Positions 1-9,628 are shown, numbered from the stretch's first letter. The stretch is 64,000 bases of DNA from Chryseobacterium salivictor (GCF_004359195.1 NZ_CP037954.1:1054001-1118000), one strand, 5' to 3'. Numbers and translations: made by a program. The notes: a model not told the origin generated them from the letters alone.

Positions 1-651
1 CATTTCATCATCTTTGTTATAGATAAAGAAATTGTCGTTCTCCTGATTTTCTGCAATTCTGAACTTTGCCAGCGCATAATCTTCATAATTGTAATTGTAC
101 TGATCAAGATGATCCTGACTTAAATTCAATAATAAAGAAATATAAGGCCGGAAACTTTGAATATCATCCAGCTGGAAAGAGCTCACTTCTAAGACATAGT
201 AGTCGAAATTTTCGTCTGCGACCTGTCTTGCGAAGCTTTTTCCGATATTTCCGGCTAAACCCACTTTCAGATGATCATTCTTTAAAATATGATAGATCAA
301 CGAAGTCGTTGTTGTTTTTCCGTTACTTCCGGTAATGGCTATAATTTTGGCCTGGGTAAATTCAGCGGCAAATTCAATTTCAGAAGAGAGGCGAATTCCC
401 TTTTGGTTGATTTTAAAAATAATATCAGCTTTCTTCGGGATTCCTGGAGATTTGATCACCCAGTCTGCTTCAAGAATTCTGGCTTCGTCGTGCTGTCCTT
501 CTTCAAACTCTATTCCGGCTTCGATCAGCTGTTTTTTATAATCGTCTTTTATCGCACCTTTATCCGAAAGAAAAACATTCAAGCCTTTCTTCTTCGCTAA
601 ATAAGCTGCACCTACTCCGCTTTCTCCGCCACCTAAAACAACTATTTTCAT
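1..651 (-). CDS. murD: UDP-N-acetylmuramoylalanine--D-glutamate ligase (MurD), N-terminal part
   Basis: Adds D-glutamate to UDP-MurNAc-L-Ala in the cytoplasm during peptidoglycan precursor synthesis. The frame stays open from the ATG at 651 to the window edge, so only about 217 N-terminal residues are seen. It begins MKIVVLGGGESGVGAAYLAK, the Rossmann-like N-terminal domain, and carries the Mur-ligase P-loop ITGSNGKTTTTSL at about residue 105. It is the last visible gene of the dcw cluster, 72 nt downstream of mraY, which is the usual order mraY-murD. The C-terminal half lies outside the window. Identification is by motif and position. Confidence 0.93.
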   Translation of the reverse strand, partial: MKIVVLGGGESGVGAAYLAKKKGLNVFLSDKGAIKDDYKKQLIEAGIEFEEGQHDEARILEADWVIKSPGIPKKADIIFKINQKGIRLSSEIEFAAEFTQAKIIAITGSNGKTTTTSLIYHILKNDHLKVGLAGNIGKSFARQVADENFDYYVLEVSSFQLDDIQSFRPYISLLLNLSQDHLDQYNYNYEDYALAKFRIAENQENDNFFIYNKDDEM

Positions 652-723
652 ATTCTGTTTTTTAATTTAACAGGAACAATTTCCTGTCTAAAATATCGGT
701 CGTCCCTATGGAACAATCTTGTG

Positions 724-1965
724 TTATCTGACTTTTAAAGTGATTAAACAAATAATGGCAAACAAAACCCCGATGATGATCATTCGGTTGACGATTTTGC
801 TTTCGTGATATCCTTCTTTTTGATAATGATGATGGAGAGGAGACATTTTGAACAGTCTGTTGTTTTGCGCGTACTCCAATCCGTATTTTCTTTTTCTGTA
901 TTTAAAGACTCCTACCTGCAGTACGACTGAAAGGTTTTCAATTAAGAAAATTCCGCACAGTACAGGAATCAATAATTCTTTTCTGAGAATAATTGCTAAA
1001 ACGGCAATAACTCCGCCGAGCATTAAACTTCCGGTATCGCCCATGAATACTTGAGCCGGATAGGTGTTGTACCAGAAAAAACCGATAACAGCACCCACCA
1101 GAGCGAGGGCGAAAATGGTCGTCTCACCCATATTCGGCAGGAACATAATATTGAGATAATCCGCGAAAATAATATTCCCGGACAGGTAGGCAAAAAGTGA
1201 AAGGGTGAGCAAAATGACGACACTCGTGCCGGCCGCTAGACCATCGATTCCGTCGGCAATATTGGCGCCGTTGGAAACTGCGGTAACGATAAAAATTACA
1301 ATTGGGATGAAAACAATCCAGGCCCATTCGTGTGCTTTTTCTGGAGTCATCCAAAATAAAAGACCGCTGTAATCGAACTCGTTATTTTTCACAAACGGAA
1401 CAGTGGAAACGGTCGATTTTTCCGTTTTCATAAAGTTGGCTTCTACATTATTCCGGTTGACTTCTTTGGCGTCTGCATATTTTCTTTTCACCGTAATATC
1501 CGGATGAAAATACATGGTAACTCCTACAATTAAACCTAAACCAACCTGGCCGATCACCTTGAATTTACCGCTGAGCCCGTCTTTGTTTTTTTTGATTTTC
1601 TTTAAATAGTCGTCAATAAATCCGATCGCGCCCATCCAAACCACAGATACAATCAGTAAAACAATATAAATGTTCATAATTCTGGTAAAAAGTAAGACCG
1701 GAATTAAAGTCGCCAAAATGATAATCAAACCACCCATGGTGGGTGTGCCTTCTTTTTGCTTCTGACCTTCTAAACCTAGATCGCGTACCAATTCTCCCAT
1801 CTGTTTATTTCGCAGATAGTTGATGATTTTTTTACCGAAAACCAATGCAATAAGCAGGGAAAACAAAACGGCCATTCCTGCACGGAAAGAGATGAATTTA
1901 AACATTCCCATTCCAGGAACGTGAATTCCGTGGCTGCTTAGATATTCGAAGAGGTAATATAACAT
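724..1965 (-). CDS. mraY: Phospho-N-acetylmuramoyl-pentapeptide transferase (MraY)
   Basis: Integral membrane enzyme that transfers phospho-MurNAc-pentapeptide to undecaprenyl phosphate, forming lipid I. The 413 residues contain the family motifs: the Asp pair in GFIDDYLKK (118-119), [13 protein letters not shown] (232-244), FMGDTGS (308-313) and the SPLHHHYQ histidine cluster (378-380). About ten hydrophobic segments are visible. It is some 50 residues longer than the enterobacterial enzyme, because of a polar insert at about 155-205 after the first catalytic segments. I take that insert to be usual in Bacteroidota. It is 29 nt downstream of murE and co-oriented. Confidence 0.96.
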   Translation of the reverse strand: MLYYLFEYLSSHGIHVPGMGMFKFISFRAGMAVLFSLLIALVFGKKIINYLRNKQMGELVRDLGLEGQKQKEGTPTMGGLIIILATLIPVLLFTRIMNIYIVLLIVSVVWMGAIGFIDDYLKKIKKNKDGLSGKFKVIGQVGLGLIVGVTMYFHPDITVKRKYADAKEVNRNNVEANFMKTEKSTVSTVPFVKNNEFDYSGLLFWMTPEKAHEWAWIVFIPIVIFIVTAVSNGANIADGIDGLAAGTSVVILLTLSLFAYLSGNIIFADYLNIMFLPNMGETTIFALALVGAVIGFFWYNTYPAQVFMGDTGSLMLGGVIAVLAIILRKELLIPVLCGIFLIENLSVVLQVGVFKYRKRKYGLEYAQNNRLFKMSPLHHHYQKEGYHESKIVNRMIIIGVLFAIICLITLKVR

Positions 1966-1994
1966 AGCGGTTTATTTAATCTTTCAGTTGATAA

Positions 1995-3455
1995 TTATTT
2001 AGACATGAGCCTTGCCAGCTCAATAATGGTTTCCTTATCATCAAAATGGTTTTTCACGCCATTGATTTCCTGATAAGTTTCGTGTCCTTTGCCGGCTACT
2101 ACGACAATATCTTTCGGTTCTGCAAATTTAATTGCCATTTTAATCGCTTCTCTACGGTCAGGAATTGATGTGTATTTGCTGAAATTTTGAGGTTCTACGC
2201 CTGCTTCAATTTGTTTAATGATTTCTGCAGGATCTTCTGTTCTTGGATTATCGGAAGTGATGATGGCCAGCGTAGATTTTCTCGTTGCGATTTTTCCCAT
2301 TTCAGGACGTTTCGCGTGATCTCTGTCTCCGCCACAACCAAATACGGTGATCAGCCTTTCGTTTTTTGTCCGGATATCGTTGATGGAATCCAATACATTT
2401 TCTAAAGCATCGGGAGTATGTGCATAATCGACAACGAAGAAAATTCCGCCGTCAGATTTTAAAGTTTCAAATCTGCCGTTCACTCTCTTTAATTGTGAAA
2501 TAGCCGGTAAAATGTCATCTTCATGAAAACCGCATTCAATCGCAACTGCATACGCAAGAAGCAAATTGTAAGCGTTGAATTTCCCGGTCAAAGTGGTCCA
2601 GAATTCTTTTCCATTAAAGTTGAGAAGCATTCCATTAAAATCAATTTCTGTGATTTTTCCGTGGAAATCTGCCATGGTTTTCAAAGCGTAAGTTTTCTTT
2701 TTCGCTTTGGTGTTTTGCAACATTACGTTCCCGTTTTTATCATCAGCGTTGGTAATGGCAATGGCATCTGAACTCAATTCATCAAAAAATCTTTTTTTCG
2801 TTTTTAGATATTCTTCAAACGTTTTGTGATAATCAAGATGATCATGCGTTATATTCGTAAATCCTGCGATTTTAAAATGTAGACCTTCGGTTCTGTACTG
2901 ATGGATTCCGTGCGAAGAAACTTCCATGATAGCATATTCACAGCCTTCTTCAACCGCTTTTGCCAGAATTTGGTTCAAACGGACCACATCCGGAGTGGTG
3001 TGCGTGGAAGGAATCATTTCGTCACCGATTCTGTATTCTACAGTAGAAATCAGCGCTGATTTAAAACCTAAAATTTTAAAAATATCAAATAAAAGGGTAG
3101 TGGTGGAAGTTTTTCCGTTCGTTCCTGTAATCCCGATGAGGTTCAGTTTCGAAGAAGGATTTCCGTAAAAATTAGAAGCAAGAAGACCCAAAGTTTTTGC
3201 GGCATCTTTTACTTTTATATAAGTAATTTCTGCTTTGATTTCAGTTGGAACATTTTCGCAGACAATTACAGCCGCTCCTTTTTCAACAGAAGAACTGATG
3301 AAATCATGGCCGTCAGATTCCGTTCCTTTGATCGCCACATAAAGGGAATCCTCAACTGCTTTCCGGCTGTCGAAAATTAATGCTGAAACTTCACGGTCTT
3401 GATTTCCGATGATTTCCAGAACCGGGATTCTGCTTAAGATTTCTTCTAATTTCAT
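1995..3455 (-). CDS. murE: UDP-MurNAc-L-Ala-D-Glu:meso-diaminopimelate ligase (MurE)
   Basis: Cytoplasmic Mur ligase that adds the third amino acid of the stem peptide. The 486 residues show the ATP P-loop GITGTNGKTS (108-117), HTTPD after it, the central-domain FVVDYAHTPDALENVL, and near the C terminus GKGHETYQ. The specificity motif reads DNPR (402-405), the form that binds meso-diaminopimelate; lysine-adding enzymes differ here. The peptidoglycan is therefore predicted to be of the mDAP type. It lies between ftsI (67 nt upstream) and mraY (29 nt downstream) in the dcw cluster. Confidence 0.96.
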   Translation of the reverse strand: MKLEEILSRIPVLEIIGNQDREVSALIFDSRKAVEDSLYVAIKGTESDGHDFISSSVEKGAAVIVCENVPTEIKAEITYIKVKDAAKTLGLLASNFYGNPSSKLNLIGITGTNGKTSTTTLLFDIFKILGFKSALISTVEYRIGDEMIPSTHTTPDVVRLNQILAKAVEEGCEYAIMEVSSHGIHQYRTEGLHFKIAGFTNITHDHLDYHKTFEEYLKTKKRFFDELSSDAIAITNADDKNGNVMLQNTKAKKKTYALKTMADFHGKITEIDFNGMLLNFNGKEFWTTLTGKFNAYNLLLAYAVAIECGFHEDDILPAISQLKRVNGRFETLKSDGGIFFVVDYAHTPDALENVLDSINDIRTKNERLITVFGCGGDRDHAKRPEMGKIATRKSTLAIITSDNPRTEDPAEIIKQIEAGVEPQNFSKYTSIPDRREAIKMAIKFAEPKDIVVVAGKGHETYQEINGVKNHFDDKETIIELARLMSK

Positions 3456-3522
3456 TTTATTTATATATGACAGGAATTTTTTCTATCCTCTGTTAATCGT
3501 CCTTTTCGGGAACGGTGTTATT

Positions 3523-5514
3523 TTAATTCTGCAACTGCAGATAAATTCTTTGGTTTTTGTTGATGACAGTTCCTTCCAGAGGAAACTGTTCTTTTATTTT
3601 TCCGACTCCTTTATAATCGACGCGGTAACCCTGGTTTTCTAATTGCGGAATAATATTTTTTCCGATTAAACCGGTTACGTTGGGCATTATTTTATTGGTT
3701 ACCGCCACTTTTACCGGTTGCTCAATCATTTTGCTGAGATCCACTTTTTTATCTACCAACATTTCTTTCTCGATGTTTTGTGGTGTTTTCAGGAATGTTT
3801 TTCCGGCAATTTCTTTAAATACAGGTGCTGCAACTGTTGAACCATAAAAGCTTTTTGAATTGTCCGGCTCACTGATCATTACGTAACAGGTATATTTAGG
3901 ATTGTCCGCCGGATAGAATCCTGCAAATGAGGCTCTGTATTTCATGGGACCCGGTTTCCAGTATTCAAATCTTGCGGTTCCGGTTTTTCCGGCCATTTTC
4001 AGGTTCGGTGTAAAAATACTTTTCGCTGTTCCTTTTTCCACCGCTTGCGTTAAAGCGCCTGTCATCATCCTGATTGCGTTTTCAGAAGCCATTTTATTTA
4101 CCATTACCTTGGGTTTTGCTTCATAAAGGATTCTGCCGTCTTTTGCTATTTTTTCAATAAAAAGAGGTTCAAGCATTTTTCCTTTATTAGCAATACCATT
4201 GTAAAAAGTAGTTAACTGCAAAAGGTTAATGTTGGTAGCGTAGCCATAAGAAATCGACGCCAGTGTCGCAGCATTCCAGGTGGTGCTTTTCGGCGTTAAA
4301 ATTCTTGGTTTTGTAATTCCCGGAAGTTCGATGTCCATTTTATCGAATAGTTTCCAGCGGCGCAGGTGATCTAAGAAAACCTGAGGTTTATCTGCATAAT
4401 ATTGCGTAATCAACTTTGCTGTTCCTACGTTGCTTGATTTTGCCAATACATCGGAAATCTCATAAATTCCTCCACCGTGACCATCAGAAATTCTTTGTTT
4501 AGCATAGGTCCAGACGCCGTTTCCAACATTCACGGTTGTTTTTTCATTGATGAATCCGTCATCCATAGCCGCCAATAGTGAAATTGTTTTGAAGGTAGAT
4601 CCCGGTTCAATATTGTCTTTTATTGCATAGTTGTAAGCATCGACGTAAATTCCCGGTTCTGTCCGGCGAAGATTCACCATGGCTTTAATTTTTCCGGTGG
4701 CGACTTCCATGACCAAAACGGTACCGTGTTCCCCATCAAATTTCACCAGTTGTTTTTCCAAAGCGGAATGAACAATATCCTGAATCCGGATATCAATAGT
4801 GGTATAAACATCCTGACCATCGATGGGTTCATTCACTTTCCAGTAATCAATAGGTTTCCATTGGCTGGAGTTAACGCGCTGTTCGAGTCGCGTTCCGTCG
4901 GTTCCGGTCAGAAATTTAGAAAAAGCACCTTCCAGCCCGGATTTGGAAATGGCATTATCCATACCGATGGTTCCCGCTCCAATTTGTGTGGTTGCCAATT
5001 CCCGTTTGTAATTTCTGTCAACGATAAATCCGCCTCTGTTTTTACCTTTTTTGAAAATAGGAAACTGGCGAATGCGGTCGTAGTCATCAAAATCAAGTCC
5101 TTTAACCAAAGAATAATATTGATTTCTGGTTTTCTTCTGCTGGTCAAACCGGTCTCTGAAATAGCTTCTTGGTTTTCCGAACATTTTAGATAATGAGTCG
5201 GTCAAAGCTCCGATGTTGTTAGAATAAACCGTGTCTTTAATTATTTTAAAATCGATATAAACGTCATACCGCATAACGGTAGTGGCGAGGATTGAACCAT
5301 CGGAAGCATATAGATTTCCACGGGCTGCTTTTAAAGTGGCTTCGCGATAATTTTTATTGATGTAGTCATCTTTAATTTCCTGAACATTAGTGTTTTGTAA
5401 AAACAGAATTCTTCCAAGAAACACCACAAACAAAATAAAGGCAAACCCCGCAAAAAGGTAGCCCCATCTCAATGTGTTTGAGCGTTTTTTTTCAAATTCA
5501 TTTTGTACTGCCAT
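3523..5514 (-). CDS. ftsI: Division-specific penicillin-binding protein (FtsI/PBP3) with C-terminal PASTA domain
   Basis: Septal D,D-transpeptidase, anchored in the inner membrane and cross-linking peptidoglycan in the periplasm. It has 663 residues: one transmembrane segment at about 18-38, a dimerisation domain, then the transpeptidase with EPGSTFK (catalytic Ser306, Lys309), KSSN (360-362) and AGKTGTAR (510-512). Residues about 605-663 look like one PASTA domain (PNVTGLIGKNIIPQLENQGY). Its start overlaps the end of the ftsL-like gene by 17 nt, suggesting translational coupling. All three active-site motifs are intact. Confidence 0.95.
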   Translation of the reverse strand: MAVQNEFEKKRSNTLRWGYLFAGFAFILFVVFLGRILFLQNTNVQEIKDDYINKNYREATLKAARGNLYASDGSILATTVMRYDVYIDFKIIKDTVYSNNIGALTDSLSKMFGKPRSYFRDRFDQQKKTRNQYYSLVKGLDFDDYDRIRQFPIFKKGKNRGGFIVDRNYKRELATTQIGAGTIGMDNAISKSGLEGAFSKFLTGTDGTRLEQRVNSSQWKPIDYWKVNEPIDGQDVYTTIDIRIQDIVHSALEKQLVKFDGEHGTVLVMEVATGKIKAMVNLRRTEPGIYVDAYNYAIKDNIEPGSTFKTISLLAAMDDGFINEKTTVNVGNGVWTYAKQRISDGHGGGIYEISDVLAKSSNVGTAKLITQYYADKPQVFLDHLRRWKLFDKMDIELPGITKPRILTPKSTTWNAATLASISYGYATNINLLQLTTFYNGIANKGKMLEPLFIEKIAKDGRILYEAKPKVMVNKMASENAIRMMTGALTQAVEKGTAKSIFTPNLKMAGKTGTARFEYWKPGPMKYRASFAGFYPADNPKYTCYVMISEPDNSKSFYGSTVAAPVFKEIAGKTFLKTPQNIEKEMLVDKKVDLSKMIEQPVKVAVTNKIMPNVTGLIGKNIIPQLENQGYRVDYKGVGKIKEQFPLEGTVINKNQRIYLQLQN

Positions 5515-5863
5515 CTAAACTGTCTATTTTTATCAGGATTTTATGGGGATGATTCTCTAAGGATAGCAAAGAATCCTGTACCATTTCTTTTCCTAATTCT
5601 GATTCTAATTTTACTTTAATGAGTCTGCTTTGGGCAAACGCGTTTCTCGATTTAAACTCTTCTGTCTGTTCTTTTAAAATATTAACATGTTCGATTTTCT
5701 TGCTCACTAAGTGATTGCTGTAAATCATAGACATCAATAAGAAGAACACCAACAAAAAATATCTGTAATGAATAGTGACTTCATCACGGTTCAAAAAATT
5801 CCCTTTTATAATATCAATAAAAGTGAGTTTTTTCTGTGGGCGGTTTGCTGGTCTTTTTGCCAT
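5498..5863 (-). CDS. FtsL-like small bitopic division protein
   Basis: A 121-residue protein with a basic N terminus, a single hydrophobic segment at about 36-52 and a mainly helical periplasmic part (from about 57) rich in Glu, Lys and Leu, compatible with a short coiled coil. It lies between rsmH and ftsI, where ftsL sits in dcw clusters. In Bacteroidota this protein is very divergent and is often annotated as an FtsL-like or S-adenosyl-methyltransferase-associated hypothetical. It is presumably a scaffold of the FtsBLQ divisome subcomplex. The assignment rests on size, topology and position, not on sequence motifs. Confidence 0.72.
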   Translation of the reverse strand: MAKRPANRPQKKLTFIDIIKGNFLNRDEVTIHYRYFLLVFFLLMSMIYSNHLVSKKIEHVNILKEQTEEFKSRNAFAQSRLIKVKLESELGKEMVQDSLLSLENHPHKILIKIDSLDGSTK

Positions 5864-5894
5864 GACTTGAGGTTGATTGAGTCGAGCTTCCTTT

Positions 5895-6791
5895 TTATTT
5901 TAATTTAATACCTGTTCTTAATTTTGCACTTCTCGACCGCGAGTTTTCCTTGATTTCTTCGCTATCCGGCACGACTGCTTTGGTCTGCAAAAGATCAAAA
6001 GTCTTGTCGTAATTTCCGTAGATGTCTCTGGCTGGTTCACCTTCGAACATTCCGTTTTTCAAAAATCTCTTGACCAGCCGGTCTTCCAGAGAATGGTAAG
6101 AAATGGCGACTAATCTGCCACCGGGTTTCAGCATTCTGTGCGCCTGAACCAGTAATTCTTTAATGACTTCCAGTTCCTGGTTGACTTCAATTCTGATGGC
6201 CTGGAAAATCTGGGCAAAAACTTTGTTCTGCTTAAACTGCGGAATATAACTGAAGAGTTTCTTCAAATCTTCGGTGGTTTCAATAGGTTTCAGTTTTCGG
6301 TGATTCACAATTTCCCGTGCTAACTTTCTGGATTCCCGAATTTCACCGTATTGGTATAAAATATCTGCGAGATGCTCTTCCTCATATTCATTAATGACTT
6401 TTTTAGCATCCAGAAGTTGCATCACATTCATTCTCATATCCAGCGGCGCATTGCTTCTGGTTGAAAAACCTCTTTCGGCTTCGTCGAACTGATGAGAAGA
6501 AACGCCGAAATCCGCGAGAACTCCATCCACTTTAGAAACACCGTACATCATCAAAGCATTTTCCAAAAACCTGAAATTTTGGTTAATAAGCGTAAACCGT
6601 GGATCGTCTATCGTATTTTTGAGGGCATCTAAGTCCTGGTCGAAAGCGTAAAGTTTGCCTTTTGCAGAAAGTCTGCTCAGGATTTCACTCGAGTGTCCTC
6701 CGCCTCCGAAAGTGCAGTCCACGTAGATGCCGTCTGGATTCGTTACCAAATCATCGACACTTTTTTTCAGCAAAACAGGATTGTGATACAT
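5895..6791 (-). CDS. rsmH: 16S rRNA (cytosine-1402-N4)-methyltransferase RsmH
   Basis: S-adenosylmethionine-dependent methyltransferase acting on C1402 of 16S rRNA in the decoding centre (formerly MraW). It has 298 residues, a usual length. The N terminus MYHNPVLLKKSVDDL is typical, followed by the SAM-binding glycine-rich motif DCTFGGGGHSS at about 25-35, then DFGVSSHQFDEAERGFS and, late in the protein, ISYHSLEDRLVKRF. It lies 42 nt downstream of mraZ and 31 nt upstream of the ftsL-like gene, the standard mraZ-rsmH-ftsL order. Confidence 0.96.
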   Translation of the reverse strand: MYHNPVLLKKSVDDLVTNPDGIYVDCTFGGGGHSSEILSRLSAKGKLYAFDQDLDALKNTIDDPRFTLINQNFRFLENALMMYGVSKVDGVLADFGVSSHQFDEAERGFSTRSNAPLDMRMNVMQLLDAKKVINEYEEEHLADILYQYGEIRESRKLAREIVNHRKLKPIETTEDLKKLFSYIPQFKQNKVFAQIFQAIRIEVNQELEVIKELLVQAHRMLKPGGRLVAISYHSLEDRLVKRFLKNGMFEGEPARDIYGNYDKTFDLLQTKAVVPDSEEIKENSRSRSAKLRTGIKLK

Positions 6792-6833
6792 TTTTTTCTT
6801 CTAGGTGTTTTAATTTAAATTTATTTGAACTTT

Positions 6834-7304
6834 TTACGGTTCTTCGCCGTCGAAACTGATCGTTCCCATCACGTCTTCAGCCAATTTTGCGAAATCTTCT
6901 TCTGAAGTGGTGATTACTTTTTCATAGGCTTCTTTATCCCAGATTTCAAAAAGTTCGCCAGCACTGGTAATTACGATTTCTTTCCGAAGGTTCGCAAAGA
7001 GCGTAAGGTCTTTTGAAATTTGTAAGCGTCCCGCATTATCGGGCTCCACGATTTTCACTCCCGCTGTAAACATTCGGATAAAATCTGCGTTTTTCTTAAT
7101 GAAACGGTTGAGTTGGTTGAGTTTGTTCATCAGTTGTTCCCAGCCTTGCATCGGGTAAACTTCCAGACAGGGTTGAAATACAGCGCGTTTGACCACAAAG
7201 GAATCGCCGCCAAAGTCCCCCATCTGTTTTACCAGAGAAGAAGGAAGTTTCAGCCGACCTTTGTCGTCTATTCTGCATTCATATGTTCCGATGAAATTCT
7301 TCAT
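6834..7304 (-). CDS. mraZ: Transcriptional regulator MraZ
   Basis: DNA-binding regulator of the dcw cluster, built from two SpoVT/AbrB-like halves. I start it at the ATG at 7302-7304, giving 156 residues beginning MKNFIGTYECRIDDKGRLKL, the conserved MraZ N terminus. An in-frame ATG 39 nt upstream would add a non-conserved tail. The second half contains EPDNAGRLQISKDL. It is the first gene of the cluster, and two GTGGG boxes of the MraZ-binding type lie 35-49 nt upstream. Autorepression is known for MraZ in other bacteria and is likely here. Confidence 0.93.
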   Translation of the reverse strand: MKNFIGTYECRIDDKGRLKLPSSLVKQMGDFGGDSFVVKRAVFQPCLEVYPMQGWEQLMNKLNQLNRFIKKNADFIRMFTAGVKIVEPDNAGRLQISKDLTLFANLRKEIVITSAGELFEIWDKEAYEKVITTSEEDFAKLAEDVMGTISFDGEEP

Positions 7305-7338
7305 TTGGGACAAATTTATATAAAAATTTCCAAAGGCT

Positions 7339-7353
7339 CCCACTTTTTCCCAC
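7339..7353 (-). promoter_or_regulatory. Putative MraZ operator (two GTGGG boxes, 10-bp period)
   Basis: Read on the minus strand, two GTGGG boxes (7353-7349 and 7343-7339) are separated by exactly five A residues. MraZ is known to bind direct TGGGN/GTGGG repeats with 5-nt spacers upstream of mraZ. A third box in register is not preserved. A TAAATTTG element (-7 type) lies at 7318-7311, only six bases before the chosen mraZ start, so the boxes fall where the -33 region would be. This fits repression by promoter occlusion and an almost leaderless mRNA. The regulatory role is inferred. Confidence 0.6.
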
Positions 7354-7500
7354 TTTTTGACTTAATGTTAATAAGTTTTGACTTTATGATTAACGTATTG
7401 ATTAAAAAGAAGTTAATAACTTGTTTTGATTTTTTTTCGCAGAACTTGGTGGTTCGGTGAAAAAATCTTAAATTTAATTTATAAATAATGCTAAATAAGT

Positions 7501-7529
7501 TGGTTTTGGCGTTTAATTTGTATTTTTGC
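7501..7529 (+). promoter_or_regulatory. Bacteroidota-type promoter of the alpha/beta hydrolase gene
   Basis: TTG at 7501-7503, an 18-nt spacer, then TATTTTTG at 7522-7529 match the Bacteroidota primary-sigma consensus (TTG-N17-23-TAnnTTTG). The ATG of the next gene is at 7552, leaving a short leader. Found by eye only. Confidence 0.55.
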
Positions 7530-7551
7530 AAACGCTTATAGCGTAATATTT

Positions 7552-8316
7552 ATGATATTTAAAACTAAAAAGGACAAGAAGTTCGCTTTTATAGAAGCTG
7601 GAGATGGTGACCCTGTAATTTTATTACATGGTTTAATGGGTGGATTAAGTAATTTCGATGATACTGTTAATTACTTTTCAGAGAGAGGGTATACCGTTTT
7701 TGTTCCTGTACTTCCAATATATGATTTACCGGTTCTTAATACCAATCTTACAACCATCGCGAAATATGTGGCGAAATTCATTGAAGAAAAAGTGGGAAGA
7801 GCAGCAACAATAGTAGGAAACTCAATGGGTGGCCACGTCGGATTAATCCTTGCTTTGGCAAGACCTGATCTGGTTGAGAATCTTGTTCTTACCGGCAGTT
7901 CCGGTTTATACGAAAAATCTTTCGGAGACAGTTTCCCCAGAAAAAGCGACAAAGATTATATCAGAAAGAAAACTGAAGAAGTTTTTTTTGATCCAAAAGT
8001 TGCCACAAATGATTTGGTAGAAGAAGTTTTCTCTGTTGTGAACGACAGAATGAAAGGAATTAAAACGGTGATGTTGGCAAGAAGCGCCATTAAACATAAT
8101 ATGTTAAACGATTTGCCGAAAATTAAAATACCGGTGTGTTTGATTTGGGGAAAACAAGATAATGTAACCCCGCCGGATGTGGCAATAGATATGCATAATG
8201 CATTGCCCAATTCAGATTTATATTGGATTGATCAGTGTGGTCACGCCGCAATGATGGAAAGACCAAAAGAATTTAATGATCTGTTATATTCATGGTTACA
8301 GAAACAAAAAAAGTAG
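7552..8316 (+). CDS. Alpha/beta-fold hydrolase
   Basis: A 254-residue soluble protein of the alpha/beta hydrolase superfamily. The oxyanion region HGLMGG (26-31), the nucleophile elbow GNSMGG (Ser91), a late Asp in WGKQDNVTPP and the catalytic His in GHAAMMERP form a complete triad. The sequence resembles esterase/epoxide-hydrolase/haloalkane-dehalogenase-like members, but no residue I can see fixes the substrate. No signal peptide. It precedes engB by 57 nt and is probably co-transcribed with it. Confidence 0.85.
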   Translation: MIFKTKKDKKFAFIEAGDGDPVILLHGLMGGLSNFDDTVNYFSERGYTVFVPVLPIYDLPVLNTNLTTIAKYVAKFIEEKVGRAATIVGNSMGGHVGLILALARPDLVENLVLTGSSGLYEKSFGDSFPRKSDKDYIRKKTEEVFFDPKVATNDLVEEVFSVVNDRMKGIKTVMLARSAIKHNMLNDLPKIKIPVCLIWGKQDNVTPPDVAIDMHNALPNSDLYWIDQCGHAAMMERPKEFNDLLYSWLQKQKK

Positions 8317-8373
8317 TTGAATGGAAGTTTATTCTTCCATTTTTTATTTAGTTACATTTTAAAAGAACTAATT

Positions 8374-8991
8374 ATGGTTATCAAAACAGCAGAATTTGTA
8401 AAAAGTAGTGATAAATGGCAGGATTGTCCAGAGCCGACCATGCCGGAATATGCATTTATTGGAAGATCAAATGTGGGCAAATCATCGCTGATCAATGCGC
8501 TGATGAATCATAAATATCTGGCAAAAACTTCGGGCACGCCGGGGAAAACGCAGCTTATTAATCATTTTGTTATCAATGAAAGCTGGTTTCTTACCGATCT
8601 CCCGGGTTATGGTTACGCACGGGTTTCCAAAAGCATGCGGCGCGATTTTGAAAAACTGATTACCAATTATATCCTGAATCGGAAAAATTTAGTTAATCTT
8701 TTTATTTTAATTGATTCCCGACACACGCCACAGGCTATCGACATTGAATTTATTGAATGGTGTGGAGAAAACTCAATCCCTTTTTCAATTGTTTTCACCA
8801 AAGCAGATAAGTTGAAACCTACCGTAATCGATAAAAACGTAGAGCATTATAAAGCAGAACTTTTGAAAACATGGGAAGATCTGCCGGAAGTTTATGTGAC
8901 CTCTGCCGAGAAAAAAACGGGTGGTGAAGGAATACTGGACTTTATTACAAAAACAAATGAGTTCCTTATGCATAATCACGTTAAATTCTAG
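8374..8991 (+). CDS. engB: Ribosome biogenesis GTP-binding protein EngB (YsxC/YihA)
   Basis: TRAFAC-class GTPase needed for 50S subunit assembly. I choose the ATG at 8374 (205 residues, starting MVIKTAEFVKSSDKW). The longer frame from 8317 adds a non-conserved hydrophobic tail that reads through the intergenic spacer. G1 is GRSNVGKSS, G2 includes the conserved Thr in SGTPGKTQ, G3 is DLPGYGYA, and G4 is TKADK. These match the EngB family closely. Confidence 0.94.
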   Translation: MVIKTAEFVKSSDKWQDCPEPTMPEYAFIGRSNVGKSSLINALMNHKYLAKTSGTPGKTQLINHFVINESWFLTDLPGYGYARVSKSMRRDFEKLITNYILNRKNLVNLFILIDSRHTPQAIDIEFIEWCGENSIPFSIVFTKADKLKPTVIDKNVEHYKAELLKTWEDLPEVYVTSAEKKTGGEGILDFITKTNEFLMHNHVKF

Positions 8992-9016
8992 CGTTTAATT
9001 TATTGATTATCTAAAA

Positions 9017-9466
9017 ATGGAAGATTTCATTTGGAACATTAAGACTTTTGATCAACTTTCAACGGAGGAATTACATCGGATTTTAAAGGCCAGAATCGAT
9101 GTATTTGTGGTAGAACAAAATTGTCCTTATCCTGAAGTTGACGGTTATGATCCGCAGGCCATTCATCTTTGGGTAGAAAATAAAGGGGAAGTTGCGGCCT
9201 ACTGCAGGATTTTTCCGCCAGGAATAAAATATCCCGAAAGTTCCATAGGCAGGGTTTTAACAAGTTATAAATACCGCAAAATGAATCTGGGGAAAACGCT
9301 GATGAGGTATGCAACGAATACTGTTGAAGCGAGATTTAGAAAAAGTTCGGTGCGGATATCCGCCCAGGATTATCTTCTCGATTTTTATCGGGAATTTGGC
9401 TTTGTTCACACAGGTAAAAGCTATTTAGAAGATGATATTCCCCATTCTGAAATGCTGAGAGCTTAA
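9017..9466 (+). CDS. elaA: ElaA-type GNAT acetyltransferase
   Basis: A 149-residue cytoplasmic protein of the GNAT superfamily. The N-terminal pattern LHRILKARIDVFVVEQNCPY and the acetyl-CoA-binding region GRVLTSYKYRKMNLGKTLM are characteristic of the ElaA family. The protein has the usual single-domain length. The acceptor substrate of ElaA proteins is not established. It follows engB by 25 nt. Confidence 0.85.
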   Translation: MEDFIWNIKTFDQLSTEELHRILKARIDVFVVEQNCPYPEVDGYDPQAIHLWVENKGEVAAYCRIFPPGIKYPESSIGRVLTSYKYRKMNLGKTLMRYATNTVEARFRKSSVRISAQDYLLDFYREFGFVHTGKSYLEDDIPHSEMLRA

Positions 9467-9628
9467 AGAAAGGTAGTATTTATTATCCGTTTTCCGATAA
9501 AATTTCAATATGCAAACAAGCGCAATCTTTTATTTAATATTGAAAGATTGAAGATTTTATCACGCATTTTTTTGTTATCTGTCAAGTAAAATGAATTTCT
9601 TAAATTAGCACCTTAAATAAATTATTAA

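Noticed and set aside
4726..5193. A 155-codon plus-strand frame inside ftsI
   Set aside because: Antisense shadow of the transpeptidase gene; composition is that of a complementary-strand reading.
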